Of a DNA stretch of 50,807 nt, positions 42,957-50,807 are shown in pieces (positions within the stretch are counted from its first letter, which is position 1; each line of letters starts with the position of its first letter). This DNA is from Chloroflexota bacterium. GTDB taxonomy: Bacteria > Chloroflexota > Ktedonobacteria > Ktedonobacterales > Ktedonobacteraceae. The position numbers and the translations under genes are program-made. The notes below the pieces were generated by a model that saw nothing but the letters and a program-made list of their open reading frames with translations, made no database searches and was not told the origin of the DNA. The DNA lies in NCBI GenBank assembly GCA_902812455.1, contig CADDZH010000026.1, forward strand, positions 1-50,807, given 5' to 3'.

Positions 42957-43934
42957 TTATGTATTGCCTTGCTGGAGAATCTGCTGGACGACAGTTTTGA
43001 CGAGATTGGATGGGATGGCAAAACTGACGCCGTTGGCGGCAGTATTGGTCTCTGTATCGACAGCGGTTAATGTAGGGATGCCAACAACCTGCCCCTGCAA
43101 ATTGATCAGAGCACCGCCACTATTGCCGGGATTGACGGCGGCATCGGTCTGGATGGCCTGGGAGATCGTAGTCCCGTTGGATTCCATCACACTCCGGTTG
43201 AGGGCGCTTACGATGCCCTCCGTGGCTGTCTCGGTGATCCCTAGCGGATTGCCAATGGCCAGCACCTCTTGTCCCACAACCAGCTTGGATGAATCGGCCA
43301 ACTGGGCAACGGTCATATGGGCGAAGGGAGCAATGCGTACCACCGCCAGGTCATCGGCCGCATCGGTGCCAATCAGTTGCGCCTGCTCTGTGCTGCCATT
43401 GTAGAGAACCACCTGGATACTCTGTTCCCCGCTCACCACGTGGTTATTGGTGACGATATCCCCATTTGAGTCAATAATGACTCCTGAGCCAATCTGCTCC
43501 CCCTGTGCCGTCGTTACCTCGAGTTCGACGACGGCCGGCTCGACCTTAGCAATGGCGGCTTCTTGCAGGGCCTGGATTGACGTTCCACTGGATGAGGTAG
43601 CCGTTGAGGTTGCTGCTGCTTTCGTACTGGTGCTGGCACTGTTGCTGTTGTGTGCGTACTGCCACCCAGAAAACAGGCCCACCCCGAAGATGAGGGCGAG
43701 GACGAGCGAGAGGAGTACGATTGCTCCTGCCCGGCCAGGCCGCTTCCGTGGTGGCGTTGTCGGCGAGGCTACTGGTCCCGGTGGATAGCCGGGTGGCTCG
43801 ATTGTATCCTGCTCTATGGTAGCGTGCGCGGCTGGAGGAGCATCTAAGACTCCTACCGGCGCAGGTGATAGCGGTTGATAGCTGAATGAATATGGTTCAT
43901 ATGGTTCGTATGCTTCATTCTCTTCGTAAAGCAT
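42957..43934 (-). CDS. HtrA-like trypsin-type serine protease, membrane-anchored, without PDZ
   Basis: AGAGGG lies 8 bases before the ATG at 43934; 325 residues. A Tyr/Pro-rich cytosolic leader (about 1-68) precedes one membrane helix (RAGAIVLLSLVLALIFGVGLFSGW) and a Ser/Thr linker. The protease domain (about 125-320) has the triad His165 (TNNHVV), Asp195 (DDLAVVRI) and Ser272 (NPGNSGGAL). The chain ends straight after this domain, so the PDZ module of classical DegP/HtrA is missing. It would act on misfolded or regulated proteins outside the membrane. It lies alone between sqdB and the permease gene. Confidence 0.93.
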   Translation of the reverse strand: MLYEENEAYEPYEPYSFSYQPLSPAPVGVLDAPPAAHATIEQDTIEPPGYPPGPVASPTTPPRKRPGRAGAIVLLSLVLALIFGVGLFSGWQYAHNSNSASTSTKAAATSTATSSSGTSIQALQEAAIAKVEPAVVELEVTTAQGEQIGSGVIIDSNGDIVTNNHVVSGEQSIQVVLYNGSTEQAQLIGTDAADDLAVVRIAPFAHMTVAQLADSSKLVVGQEVLAIGNPLGITETATEGIVSALNRSVMESNGTTISQAIQTDAAVNPGNSGGALINLQGQVVGIPTLTAVDTETNTAANGVSFAIPSNLVKTVVQQILQQGNT

Positions 43935-44085
43935 AGTTATTACCCTCTGCTTTCTTTCTATGCAAACACACACTTTTTTCGCTAGACAACTTTCTGTCTT
44001 CAGGCTAGCCCATGAAGATCAAAAAAAGTGCAGGAAACTGTAAAAAGACTGTGAGATTCCAATTCTATTACTCAAAGCAAAGGGT

Positions 44086-46371
44086 TTAGCCCGGCAGGTG
44101 GAAGGGGACGGTCGTGACGACCACCCTCGGCAGGGGGCGGAGCGCATGACGCAGTTGCGACGCGGTCCGATTGTGCAGGAAGCGGTGCCACCAGTGCCTC
44201 ACGACGATCTCCGGCAGGATCACCGTCACCGTCAGGTCGGGACGTTGCCGATGCAACACCTCGATGTAGTTGACCATCGGCGCGACGAGCGCGCGGTAAG
44301 GAGAGATGACGACCTCGAGCGGCAGATGGTCGCCCCAGGCGTGCCAGTACTCGCGAAAGCGCTCAGCCTCTTCCTCGGTCGGGCTCAGGTGTAGCGCGAA
44401 CAGCGGTTGTTGCAGCGAGGTGGCGTATGCCAGGGCGCGTATGCCGGCACGATCCAGCGAGGCGACCGGCACAATCAGCAGGTGGTGGATCTCCACAGGC
44501 GTTTCTTCAGCCTCGGTCTCGCGATCCTGTGCTCTCAGCGCACCACGCACTGCCCCGGCGCCTGTGCTCGGCGTGAGCATACGTGCTGGAACCTCCATTG
44601 GACCTGCCTCGAGCGCGAGCGCCTGAGCGGCCAGGTCGTAGTGGCGCCGGATGCGCAGCGCGACCAGGATGACCAGCCCGGCGATGAGCAGGGCCACCCA
44701 GGCGCCCTCGGTGAACTTCGTGATCCCGGCGGTGAAGAAGACGATCGCCGAGAGGACGCAGCCGGTAGCGTTGAAGAAGAGGCTCCTTCGCCAGTGAGCG
44801 TCGTGCCGGCGCCACCAGTGAACCACCATGCCGGCCTGCGACAGCGTGAAGGCCAGGAAGACTCCGACCGCGTACAACGGGATCAGGGAGTCGGTCTGGC
44901 CAGCGAAGACGATGTAGATCACCGCCGCCACGACCGAGAGCAGGATGATCCCATTGCTGAAGGCGAGGCGATCGCCCATGCGTAAAAAGAGCTTTGGCGC
45001 GAAGCGATCGCGCGCCAGCAGGAAAAGCACACGCGGGAAGTCATTGTAGGCGGTGTCCGCCGCCAGCAGCAGGATCGCCGCCGTCGCCGCTTGCGTGAAG
45101 ATATACAGGAAGCCCGATCCAAAGGTGTAACGGGCCAGCTCCGAGAGGACGGTCTGGCTTGTCTTTGGCACCACGCCGTCAAGTTGGATCAGCGCGATTG
45201 TGCCCGCGAACAGCGCGATCAGCAGGCCCACCATCCACGAGAGCGTCGTGCGGGCGTTGCGCCACTCGACGGGCTGAAATGCCGGCACTGCATTGGAAAT
45301 GGCCTCGATGCCCGTCATGGCCGTTGACCCCGAGGAAAAGGCGCGAAGGAGCAAGAGTATACTGACTCCCTCTGTTGCGGTGAGTGCTGGCGCCGGAGCC
45401 GGGTGGAAGCCCCGGCCGGCAGCCTGAAAGAGCCCGGCGGCGATGAGCATGAACATCGCCAGGATGAATGCGTAGGTTGGAGCGGCGAACAGCCAGCCGG
45501 CCTGGCGCACGCCGCGCAGGTTCCCGACGAGCAGCACGGCGATCACGCCGGCACCGATCGGCACGGTGGCTGGAGCGAGCGACGGGATTGCCGATGTGAT
45601 TGCTGCGACGCCTGAGGCAACCGAGACGGCGACGGTCAGGATATAATCGGTCATCAGGCCGGCCGCGGCGACCAGCCCCGGCAGGCGGCCAAGGTTGGCG
45701 CTAGCCACGATGTATGATCCACCGCCGTGGGGATAGGCGCGGATCGTCTGGCGATAGGAGATGCCGATGGCCAGCATCAAGAAGGCGATCACGGCAGCGA
45801 TCGGCAGTGTGTAGCCGAGACCAGCGCTGCCGGCGAGGACGAGAATGACCAGCATGGCCTGGGGTCCATAGGCGACCGACGAGAGCGCATCAGCGGAGAG
45901 CACCGGCAACGCCACGAGCTTGCGCATCCGCTCCTGTACCAGCGCGGTGCTTTTGAGCGGGGGGCCAATCAGGATGCGCCTCAGGTCGTAGCCGAGGCGA
46001 CCGGGCAGCGACGATGGTACCTCAGCCGCGCTCGTCACCTCGACCGCGGATGCCTCTCCGGTTCGCAAGGAAACGCGCACAAAACGCCCCAGACCCGCCG
46101 GCCGGATATCCATGGGAGCAGGATAGCTCCCCAGATCGGGATCCACGGGCAACGCCTGTCGCCATACCTCAGGAGCAGCGCATACCCGCTCCCATTCCTG
46201 CCCGAGGCGCCGTAAGGCACTGAGCTGGCCCTCATCGAGGGCAGGTAGCACCTCCGAAGGGTTCGGCGCACTGGCATCCTGCTCCTGCTGGGGCTGGCCT
46301 TGGTCGCCGCCCCCGGTGCTTTCAGCAGTGCCGCCAGGCAGAACAGACTCGTTTGCCGGCTTCTTCTCCAT
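44086..46371 (-). CDS. APC-superfamily permease, KimA-like, with C-terminal soluble domain
   Basis: The 761-residue protein has a hydrophilic N-terminal region (about 1-145, the first 35 Gly/Gln-rich), a 12-helix permease core and a soluble C-terminal domain of about 140 residues. The core starts with LPVLSADALSSVAYGPQAML and YPHGGGSYIVASANLG, the hallmarks of the KimA potassium importer group of APC transporters. The C-terminal domain (IHHLLIVPVASLDRAGIRALAYA...LEVVISPYRALV) resembles a universal-stress-protein fold, which may be a nucleotide sensor. The gene is GC-rich (46 of 60 bases in 45481-45540 by my count). The ion or substrate is inferred only. Confidence 0.85.
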   Translation of the reverse strand: MEKKPANESVLPGGTAESTGGGDQGQPQQEQDASAPNPSEVLPALDEGQLSALRRLGQEWERVCAAPEVWRQALPVDPDLGSYPAPMDIRPAGLGRFVRVSLRTGEASAVEVTSAAEVPSSLPGRLGYDLRRILIGPPLKSTALVQERMRKLVALPVLSADALSSVAYGPQAMLVILVLAGSAGLGYTLPIAAVIAFLMLAIGISYRQTIRAYPHGGGSYIVASANLGRLPGLVAAAGLMTDYILTVAVSVASGVAAITSAIPSLAPATVPIGAGVIAVLLVGNLRGVRQAGWLFAAPTYAFILAMFMLIAAGLFQAAGRGFHPAPAPALTATEGVSILLLLRAFSSGSTAMTGIEAISNAVPAFQPVEWRNARTTLSWMVGLLIALFAGTIALIQLDGVVPKTSQTVLSELARYTFGSGFLYIFTQAATAAILLLAADTAYNDFPRVLFLLARDRFAPKLFLRMGDRLAFSNGIILLSVVAAVIYIVFAGQTDSLIPLYAVGVFLAFTLSQAGMVVHWWRRHDAHWRRSLFFNATGCVLSAIVFFTAGITKFTEGAWVALLIAGLVILVALRIRRHYDLAAQALALEAGPMEVPARMLTPSTGAGAVRGALRAQDRETEAEETPVEIHHLLIVPVASLDRAGIRALAYATSLQQPLFALHLSPTEEEAERFREYWHAWGDHLPLEVVISPYRALVAPMVNYIEVLHRQRPDLTVTVILPEIVVRHWWHRFLHNRTASQLRHALRPLPRVVVTTVPFHLPG

Positions 46372-46535
46372 AACTTAATCCGCGTTTCTAATGCACATAC
46401 AGCACCAACAGCCCCATCAAATCAAAACCCGGCAGAACTAATATCAAAACCATACTCATAAGAGCAGCATACCGCTCTGCCATGCATTTCCCATCTATGC
46501 TAAAGCTCTCCCTTCTTGGCTATTCCTCCCACATT

Positions 46536-46733
46536 CTACGTGAGAAGCGCTCTGCCTCGCAAGAAGGGTGAGTCCCTGGTGAATCCAGCATAGTCCTGGA
46601 CGCGCCAGGGAGTGAATCCCGCAGCCAGCAACTGCTGAATGGTAACGCGTTGGAAAGCATCTTCGTATATCTGGAAGGACGCAGGAAATTTTTCTGCTGG
46701 CGAAGAGAGAAAAACGTGACAAGAAATATACAT
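46536..46733 (-). other. Possible small coding remnant in the gap before the CAP-domain gene
   Basis: In the gene-free stretch 46372-46747 one minus-strand frame of 65 codons ends with AFQRVTIQQLLAAGFTPWRV and then QDYAGFTRDSPFLRGRALLT, which has protein-like composition. There is no ribosome site at its ATG and no recognised family. It may be the tail of a lost gene. Nothing else is evident in this gap. Confidence 0.2.
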
Positions 46734-46747
46734 TATAGGTGAATATA

Positions 46748-47326
46748 ATGCTGAACAAACCGAACAATATAAACAGAATCAAACTATTATGGATTGGGAG
46801 CATCTGCCTTGTGATCCTGCTCTTTATCCTGAGCGCCTGCTCAGTAACAATCACGAGCAGCCAGACCACTCCTACCCCGGCTGGCACCGGCGCTGCTGGC
46901 GCTACTGCTACAGAGGATCAGATCGCACAGGCCGTTTTTCAGGCCATCAATAAATCGCGCGCTGCCAATGGCCTTCCTCCCTTGAAGTGGAGCACGGCCC
47001 TGGCCAATAGTGCAAGGCAGCACGATCTGGCTATGCAAGCGGCCGATACCCTGGCCCACCAGGTGCCAGGAGAGCCAGCCCTGGGTGATCGCGAAAGACA
47101 GCAGGGTGTCAACTGGATATGGGCAGCAGAGAATATTGGGGAAACCAATGAGCAAACCGTTAATGGAGCTCTGGCTCTTCACCAGGCCATGATGAACGAG
47201 CAGCCGCCCAATGATGGTCATCGCCAGAACATCCTGACCACCAATGGCAACATCGTCGGGGTCGCTATTCTCATTGATCGGCAACATGGAGTGCTCTGGC
47301 TGACTGAGGATTTTGCACAAGTGTGA
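46748..47326 (+). CDS. CAP-domain (SCP/PR-1) lipoprotein
   Basis: AGGTG lies 7 bases before the ATG at 46748 (GTG at 46739 is an alternative); 192 residues. A basic start and hydrophobic core end in the lipobox LSAC. A Thr/Pro/Gly linker precedes a CAP domain of about 140 residues. It has VFQAINKSRAANGLPPLKWSTALANSARQHDLAM, AENIGE, and HRQNILTTNGNIVGVAI with the conserved His-Glu/His pocket partly changed (GHRQNI). Bacterial CAP proteins sit outside the membrane; their role is mostly unknown, and some bind lipids or sterols. It ends about 95 bases before a broken two-component gene. Confidence 0.88.
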   Translation: MLNKPNNINRIKLLWIGSICLVILLFILSACSVTITSSQTTPTPAGTGAAGATATEDQIAQAVFQAINKSRAANGLPPLKWSTALANSARQHDLAMQAADTLAHQVPGEPALGDRERQQGVNWIWAAENIGETNEQTVNGALALHQAMMNEQPPNDGHRQNILTTNGNIVGVAILIDRQHGVLWLTEDFAQV

Positions 47327-47332
47327 GCAATC

Positions 47333-47359
47333 ATGAGAATTTTCTCATACAGTTCTCAT
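47333..47359 (+). promoter_or_regulatory. OmpR-type tandem and inverted TTCTCAT boxes
   Basis: TTCTCAT occurs at 47342-47348 and 47353-47359, 11 bases apart, the spacing of OmpR/PhoB-type tandem half-sites. ATGAGAA at 47333-47339 is an inverted copy. They lie about 65 bases before the start of an OmpR-type receiver gene, suggesting autoregulation by the intact ancestor. Confidence 0.55.
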
Positions 47360-47422
47360 TAAAATCCAATCTTTATAAGATAGAGTATTGACAAGAGATG
47401 GTAACAAAAGAGGAGAAAAGCA

Positions 47423-47934
47423 GTGCATATTCTTGTGGTAGAGGACGAGCAGCGCCTGGCGTGCCTGCTGCGGCGCGTCCTGCTGGAAGAGCGCCATACC
47501 GTCGATCTGGCACATGATGGGAACGATGGCTTGTATCTTGCTCTCAGCGATACCTATGATGTGGTGATTCTTGATGTCATGCTTCCTGGGATTGATGGGC
47601 TTGAGATCTGCCGCCAGATGCGTGCCGAACATATTATGACGCCGGTGCTGATGCTGACAGCGCGTGGAGCAGTCGAGGATCGCGTGACGGGTCTCAATGT
47701 GGGAGCCGACGACTATCTCACCAAGCCTTTCGCCATGGAGGAATTGCTGGCACGCATCAATGCGCTGCTGCGCCGCCGCGATCGTCGTTTTGATGAGACG
47801 CTCCAGCTCACGGTGGTACATTGCGCCTCTCCAGCGTCCCCAATCAAGGAACAACGGTGACGCTCACGCTGCCCCTGGCAGGGAGAACTTCACCTGAGCA
47901 AGCAGCCGGTGCACCTTTGCCAGAATATCTGTAA
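47423..47934 (+). pseudogene. Fused remnant: OmpR-type receiver joined to the tail of a histidine kinase
   Basis: GAGGAG precedes the GTG at 47423. The first frame encodes a full receiver domain: EDEQ, Asp in VVILDVMLPGIDG and Lys in YLTKPFAMEEL. It goes on to RRRDRRFDETLQLTV, where OmpR proteins enter their winged-helix domain. This is missing; the frame closes at 47860. In another frame from about 47803 the DNA encodes PAHGGTLRLSSVPNQGTTVTLTLPLAG and ends with YL-stop at 47934, the end of a histidine kinase ATPase domain. The junction shares GCTCACGG. A deletion between regulator and kinase genes best explains this. A 145-residue receiver-only protein could still be made. Confidence 0.85.
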
Positions 47935-47976
47935 GGGCCGATTTTGAACTTTTACAAACAAGATCGGTAACCCACT

Positions 47977-48103
47977 ATGTCATGTTGAGCGAGTGAGCCG
48001 AAGCCCTGAGCGAGTGAGCCGAAGCCCTGAGCGTAGCGAAGGGGAAGGGGAAACATCCGCTGCCCATCACTGGAGATCCGCAGGCTTCGCTCAGGATGAC
48101 ATG
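47977..48103. repeat. Dispersed repeat A
   Basis: The copy opens ATGTCATGTTGAGCGAGTGAGC and closes with the inverted arm GCTCAGGATGACATG. GAGCGAGTGAGCCGAAGCCC is present twice in tandem. The gap 47935-48250 also holds a repeat-B-like start (CTGTAAGGGCCGATTT at 47929) and a palindrome, and no gene. Confidence 0.75.
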
Positions 48104-48199
48104 CATTACCGAATTTGGTCGTTAAACTTCATTATCGGCCATAGGAGCCGACACGTTTTCCTGTTTCCAATCGCATTACAGCCGGGCACCAAAACGACG

Positions 48200-48227
48200 G
48201 GTAGGACGCGAGCGCTCGCGTCCTACC
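48200..48227. terminator. 28-bp perfect palindrome downstream of the Gly/His-rich gene
   Basis: GGTAGGACGCGAGC is followed directly by its exact complement. It lies 23 bases after the stop of the minus-strand gene at 48251. Read on the minus strand it is followed by CGTCGTTTTGG, a weak T-run, so a terminator is plausible. The perfect GC-rich arms could also be a mobile-repeat end. Confidence 0.45.
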
Positions 48228-48250
48228 TAGAGATGCTAGCGACTTGAGGC

Positions 48251-48706
48251 TTACGCCTGCCCAACATCAGTAGGGCTGCCTTCGCTGGTCGCCTGCCCCT
48301 GACCAGAACTGTAGATCATGTCAGAGAGTTCCTTACGCGAGCGATCAAGGAAAGCGCGTAGCTGTGAGAGGCGCTCCCTGTTCTCGATCGCGCCCCTGCT
48401 GGCTATAGCGAAGAGCCGGGCCACTTCCATAGCCTCAGCGCGCAGCGCCAGAAGCTCATCGGGTGCGCCCCAGTGCCGTCCCCAGCCAAATCCACCGCCG
48501 AAGCCACCGTGATGATGCCAGCCATGCCAGGGGCCAAAATGGCCACCAAACCCAAATCCGCGCCTGAAGCCGAAAGGACCGCGCGGGCCAAAGCCACGCC
48601 ATGGGCCGCGTGGCCCTGGTCCCTCACGCATCCAGGGAGGTGTCCAGCCTTCCCAGTTCGCTTCCTCTGCGGAGTCGCCAGTTGGCCTGTTCCATCCACC
48701 AAACAT
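48251..48706 (-). CDS. Gly/His/Trp/Phe-rich protein with helical C-terminus
   Basis: The 151-residue protein has a disordered N-terminal half of Gly, Phe, Arg, Trp and His (PRGPWRGFGPRGPFGFRRGF and HFGPWHGWHHHGGFGGGF, with a possible metal-binding histidine patch). It is followed by about 65 residues of predicted helix: DELLALRAEAMEVARLFAIASRGAIENRERLSQLRAFLDRSRKELSDMIY. Its N-terminal half looks like the Gly-rich leader seen on some PadR-family regulators, but no winged helix is present, so it is not itself a PadR repressor. Three palindromic boxes lie upstream of its start. Metal binding or membrane-stress function are guesses. Confidence 0.75.
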   Translation of the reverse strand: MFGGWNRPTGDSAEEANWEGWTPPWMREGPGPRGPWRGFGPRGPFGFRRGFGFGGHFGPWHGWHHHGGFGGGFGWGRHWGAPDELLALRAEAMEVARLFAIASRGAIENRERLSQLRAFLDRSRKELSDMIYSSGQGQATSEGSPTDVGQA

Positions 48707-48738
48707 TGTTTTTCATCTCCTTTCGTTTGAGAAAACTT

Positions 48739-48808
48739 TGCGATATATCGCATTTACCTGGTGAAACATCGCGATATATCTTTCTATTCCCATTTACGAT
48801 ATATCGTA
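48739..48808. promoter_or_regulatory. Three CGATATATCG-type operator boxes
   Basis: TGCGATATATCGCA (48739-48752) and TACGATATATCGTA (48795-48808) are perfect 14-base palindromes. A third, GATATATC, lies at 48773-48780. Centres are 31 and 25 bases apart, upstream of the minus-strand Gly/His-rich gene and about 110 bases before a plus-strand microprotein. Such boxes are typical of dimeric repressors; similar sites have been linked to PadR-like regulators (inference). No repressor gene is adjacent. Confidence 0.7.
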
Positions 48809-48917
48809 TTGTAAGTTGCAAGTCAAGGGCTATGATTTCGACATTTCCCCTAAGCATAAGATAGAATAAAAATACAGAGTGCTTATAAAACCAGCAGAAA
48901 AGAAGGGCAACCCATTT

Positions 48918-49043
48918 ATGAAAGATCACAAACTGACTATGCGCAAAGCAATCGGCTGGGCATCGCTGGCATATGGCGTATTCACCGCCATTTCGATCAT
49001 TGGCCCGATCGTACTTGAGCGACTCTGGTCGCGGCGTGGATAG
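48918..49043 (+). CDS. 41-residue single-helix membrane microprotein
   Basis: AGAAGGG lies about 10 bases before the ATG. The frame encodes a basic start (MKDHKLTMRKAIGWASLAYG), a hydrophobic helix VFTAISIIGPIVL and a basic end ERLWSRRG. The helix flanked by positive charges is typical of small inner-membrane proteins. It is divergent from the Gly/His-rich gene and shares the operator region. It ends about 110 bases before pgi. Confidence 0.55.
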   Translation: MKDHKLTMRKAIGWASLAYGVFTAISIIGPIVLERLWSRRG

Positions 49044-49153
49044 GGCAAGCGAGCACGATCATTGCGTGAGTATATAACCGCAAGGGGAGCGGCGCCCGTG
49101 TATGGTAGTGAGAGGGCTTGCCCCTCTCATTGGAAAGGAAGGAAGCAGAAAAT

Positions 49154-50791
49154 ATGGATCTACAACCACTGACACAGCGTTCCGCCTGGAAAGCGCTGGA
49201 AGAGCATTACTTGAAAATGCGTGACGTGCATCTCCGCACGCTCTTCGGCAGTGATCCTGAGCGCGGCAAGCGCTTTGCGGTCGAAGCAGCCGGGGTCTAC
49301 CTCGACTACTCGAAAAATCGCATCACCGGCGAGACGCTGCGGTTACTTTTGCAACTGGCCGAGTCAGCGAACTTGCGCGAGCGTATCGACGCCATGTTTC
49401 GCGGCGAAAAAATCAATGTCACCGAACAGCGGGCCGTTTTGCATGTGGCCTTGCGCGCGCCAAAGGGAGAATCCATCGTCGTGGACGGGGAGGATGTCGT
49501 TCCCCGGGTTCACGCAGTACTGGAGAAGATGGCGAATTTCTCCAATAAAGTACGCAGCGGCGAATGGACGGGCTATACCGGAAAACGCATGCGCAATATC
49601 ATCAACATTGGCATAGGCGGCTCGGATCTCGGCCCGCACATGGCCTATGACGCATTACAGTACTACTCTGACCGGAATCTGACCGTGCGCTTCATTTCCA
49701 ATATTGATGGGAACGAGTTCGTGGAAGCCATGCGCGATCTTGACCCGGCTGAGACGCTCTTCATCGTCTCCTCCAAGACGTTCACCACGCTGGAGACCCT
49801 TACCAACGCGCATACAGCCCGCAATTGGTGCGTTCGCGCTTTGGGAAGCGAGGAGGCGGTCGAGAAACACTTTGTGGCTGTCTCGACGAATGCTGATGAG
49901 GTGAAGAAATTTGGCATTGATACGGCCAATATGTTCGAGTTCTGGGACTGGGTCGGCGGGCGCTACTCGTATGACTCGGCTATCGGCCTCTCACTGATGA
50001 TCGCCATTGGCCCAGAGCATTTCTATGAAATGCTGGCCGGTTTCCACGAGATGGATGAGCATTTCCGCACAGCGCCTTTTGAGCGCAACCTGCCGGTGCT
50101 CCTGGGACTGATCGGCATCTGGTACAATAACTTCTTCGGCGCTGAGACCGTGGCCATTCTCCCCTACGATCATTACCTTGATCGCCTGACGCCCTACTTC
50201 CAGCAGCTCGATATGGAAAGCGACGGCAAACACGTCGATCTGGAGGGCAGGCGGGTCAATTACCAGACAGGGCCAATTATCTGGGGGCAGCCGGGTACCA
50301 ACGGCCAGCACGCCTTCTACCAGTTGATTCACCAGGGCACCAAGCTTATCCTCTGCGATTTCATCGGCTTCTGCCAGGCGCTCAACCCGCTCGGTCGCCA
50401 CCACGATCTGCTGATGGCCAACTTCTTCGCGCAGACCGAGGCCCTGGCATTCGGCAAAACAGCCGAGGAGGTCGCCAAAGAGGGCGTGCCGGCCTTCCAG
50501 ATTCCTCATCGCACCTTCGAGGGCAACCGTCCTACCAACACCATCCTGCTGGATCGTCTGACGCCGCGTGCGCTGGGAAGACTGATCGCGCTTTATGAGC
50601 ACAAAGTGTTCGTCCAGGGAACCATCTGGAATATCGATTCCTTCGACCAGTGGGGCGTCGAACTCGGCAAAGTGCTGGCCAACCGCATCATCCCCGAGCT
50701 TGAGAGCAAGGAAGAACCCAAACTCTCGCACGATAGCTCGACCAATACACTGATAGCGCGATACAGGGAGCTGCGGGGAAGCGAGGGGTAA
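49154..50791 (+). CDS. pgi: Glucose-6-phosphate isomerase
   Basis: Interconverts glucose 6-phosphate and fructose 6-phosphate in glycolysis and gluconeogenesis, in the cytosol. The ATG at 49154 is chosen for its GGAAGGAAG ribosome site; 545 residues, near the 549 of E. coli. Motifs in order: [23 protein letters not shown] (substrate phosphate site), [42 protein letters not shown] (catalytic His) and the C-terminal signature [14 protein letters not shown] with the catalytic Lys. Nothing unusual; the stop lies just inside the window. Confidence 0.98.
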   Translation: MDLQPLTQRSAWKALEEHYLKMRDVHLRTLFGSDPERGKRFAVEAAGVYLDYSKNRITGETLRLLLQLAESANLRERIDAMFRGEKINVTEQRAVLHVALRAPKGESIVVDGEDVVPRVHAVLEKMANFSNKVRSGEWTGYTGKRMRNIINIGIGGSDLGPHMAYDALQYYSDRNLTVRFISNIDGNEFVEAMRDLDPAETLFIVSSKTFTTLETLTNAHTARNWCVRALGSEEAVEKHFVAVSTNADEVKKFGIDTANMFEFWDWVGGRYSYDSAIGLSLMIAIGPEHFYEMLAGFHEMDEHFRTAPFERNLPVLLGLIGIWYNNFFGAETVAILPYDHYLDRLTPYFQQLDMESDGKHVDLEGRRVNYQTGPIIWGQPGTNGQHAFYQLIHQGTKLILCDFIGFCQALNPLGRHHDLLMANFFAQTEALAFGKTAEEVAKEGVPAFQIPHRTFEGNRPTNTILLDRLTPRALGRLIALYEHKVFVQGTIWNIDSFDQWGVELGKVLANRIIPELESKEEPKLSHDSSTNTLIARYRELRGSEG

Positions 50792-50807
50792 GGCTTTACG
50801 ACAACCC

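Noticed and set aside
46495..46887. 130-codon minus frame over the CAP-domain gene start
   Set aside because: Runs antisense to the signal peptide of a clear gene and has no family.
48251..48706. PadR-family repressor
   Set aside because: Only the Gly-rich leader resembles some PadR proteins; there is no winged helix.

Overview
The window looks like a chromosome segment from a Chloroflexota bacterium, most likely of the class Ktedonobacteria. This is an inference. It rests on the mix of families: Vgb-like and WD40 lipoproteins, GAF/HisKA_3 kinases, an XPB-Bax1 pair, sqdB, and a dispersed repeat that reads CHPERSEG when translated. No taxonomic marker is complete; only the 5' part of a 5S rRNA gene is present, at the left edge.

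Layout. 1-5.9 kb: partial 5S rRNA with its own promoter, a TauE/SafE exporter, a DHA2 drug exporter with a GAF histidine kinase and NarL-type regulator, and an anchored hypothetical protein. 6.4-13.5 kb: a LuxR-type regulator, then a co-directional run that I read as a mau-like cluster. It holds a cysteine-less MauD-like protein, MauE, MauD, and a cysteine-rich MauA-like exported protein, followed by membrane proteins and three lipoproteins, two of them beta-propellers. 13.5-17.4 kb (minus strand): pyrD, rarA and a GT9-like glycosyltransferase. 17.6-21 kb: a MarR regulator with a near-consensus promoter, an MFS drug exporter and two related small membrane proteins. 21.1-25 kb: an MFS carrier, rho behind a structured leader, and a secreted transglycosylase behind a leader with two exclusive hairpins.

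26.2-27.2 kb is a very GC-rich amidohydrolase gene, probably acquired. 27.5-38.1 kb is a DNA-processing island. It encodes a DNA methyltransferase, a sigma-like factor, an HTH protein with an ImmA/IrrE protease, NurA-like and HerA-like proteins, a DUF1917-like protein, an HNH protein, and on the minus strand an XPB helicase with its Bax1 nuclease. The parts fit either damage-responsive DNA end processing or defence against foreign DNA.

38.2-43.9 kb: a PiT transporter remnant, an alkyltransferase-like protein lacking the reactive cysteine, a DedA protein, an MGDG-synthase-type glycosyltransferase, UDP-sulfoquinovose synthase and an HtrA-like protease. 44-50.8 kb: a GC-rich KimA-like permease, a CAP-domain lipoprotein, a response regulator fused by deletion to the tail of a histidine kinase, a Gly/His/Trp-rich protein behind palindromic operators, a 41-residue membrane protein and pgi.

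Two dispersed repeat families run through the gaps. One has the core ATGTCATCCTGAGCGAAG. The other begins CTGTAGGGGC and twice supplies the stop codon of the gene beside it. I found no CRISPR array, complete insertion sequence, tRNA gene or phage structural gene.
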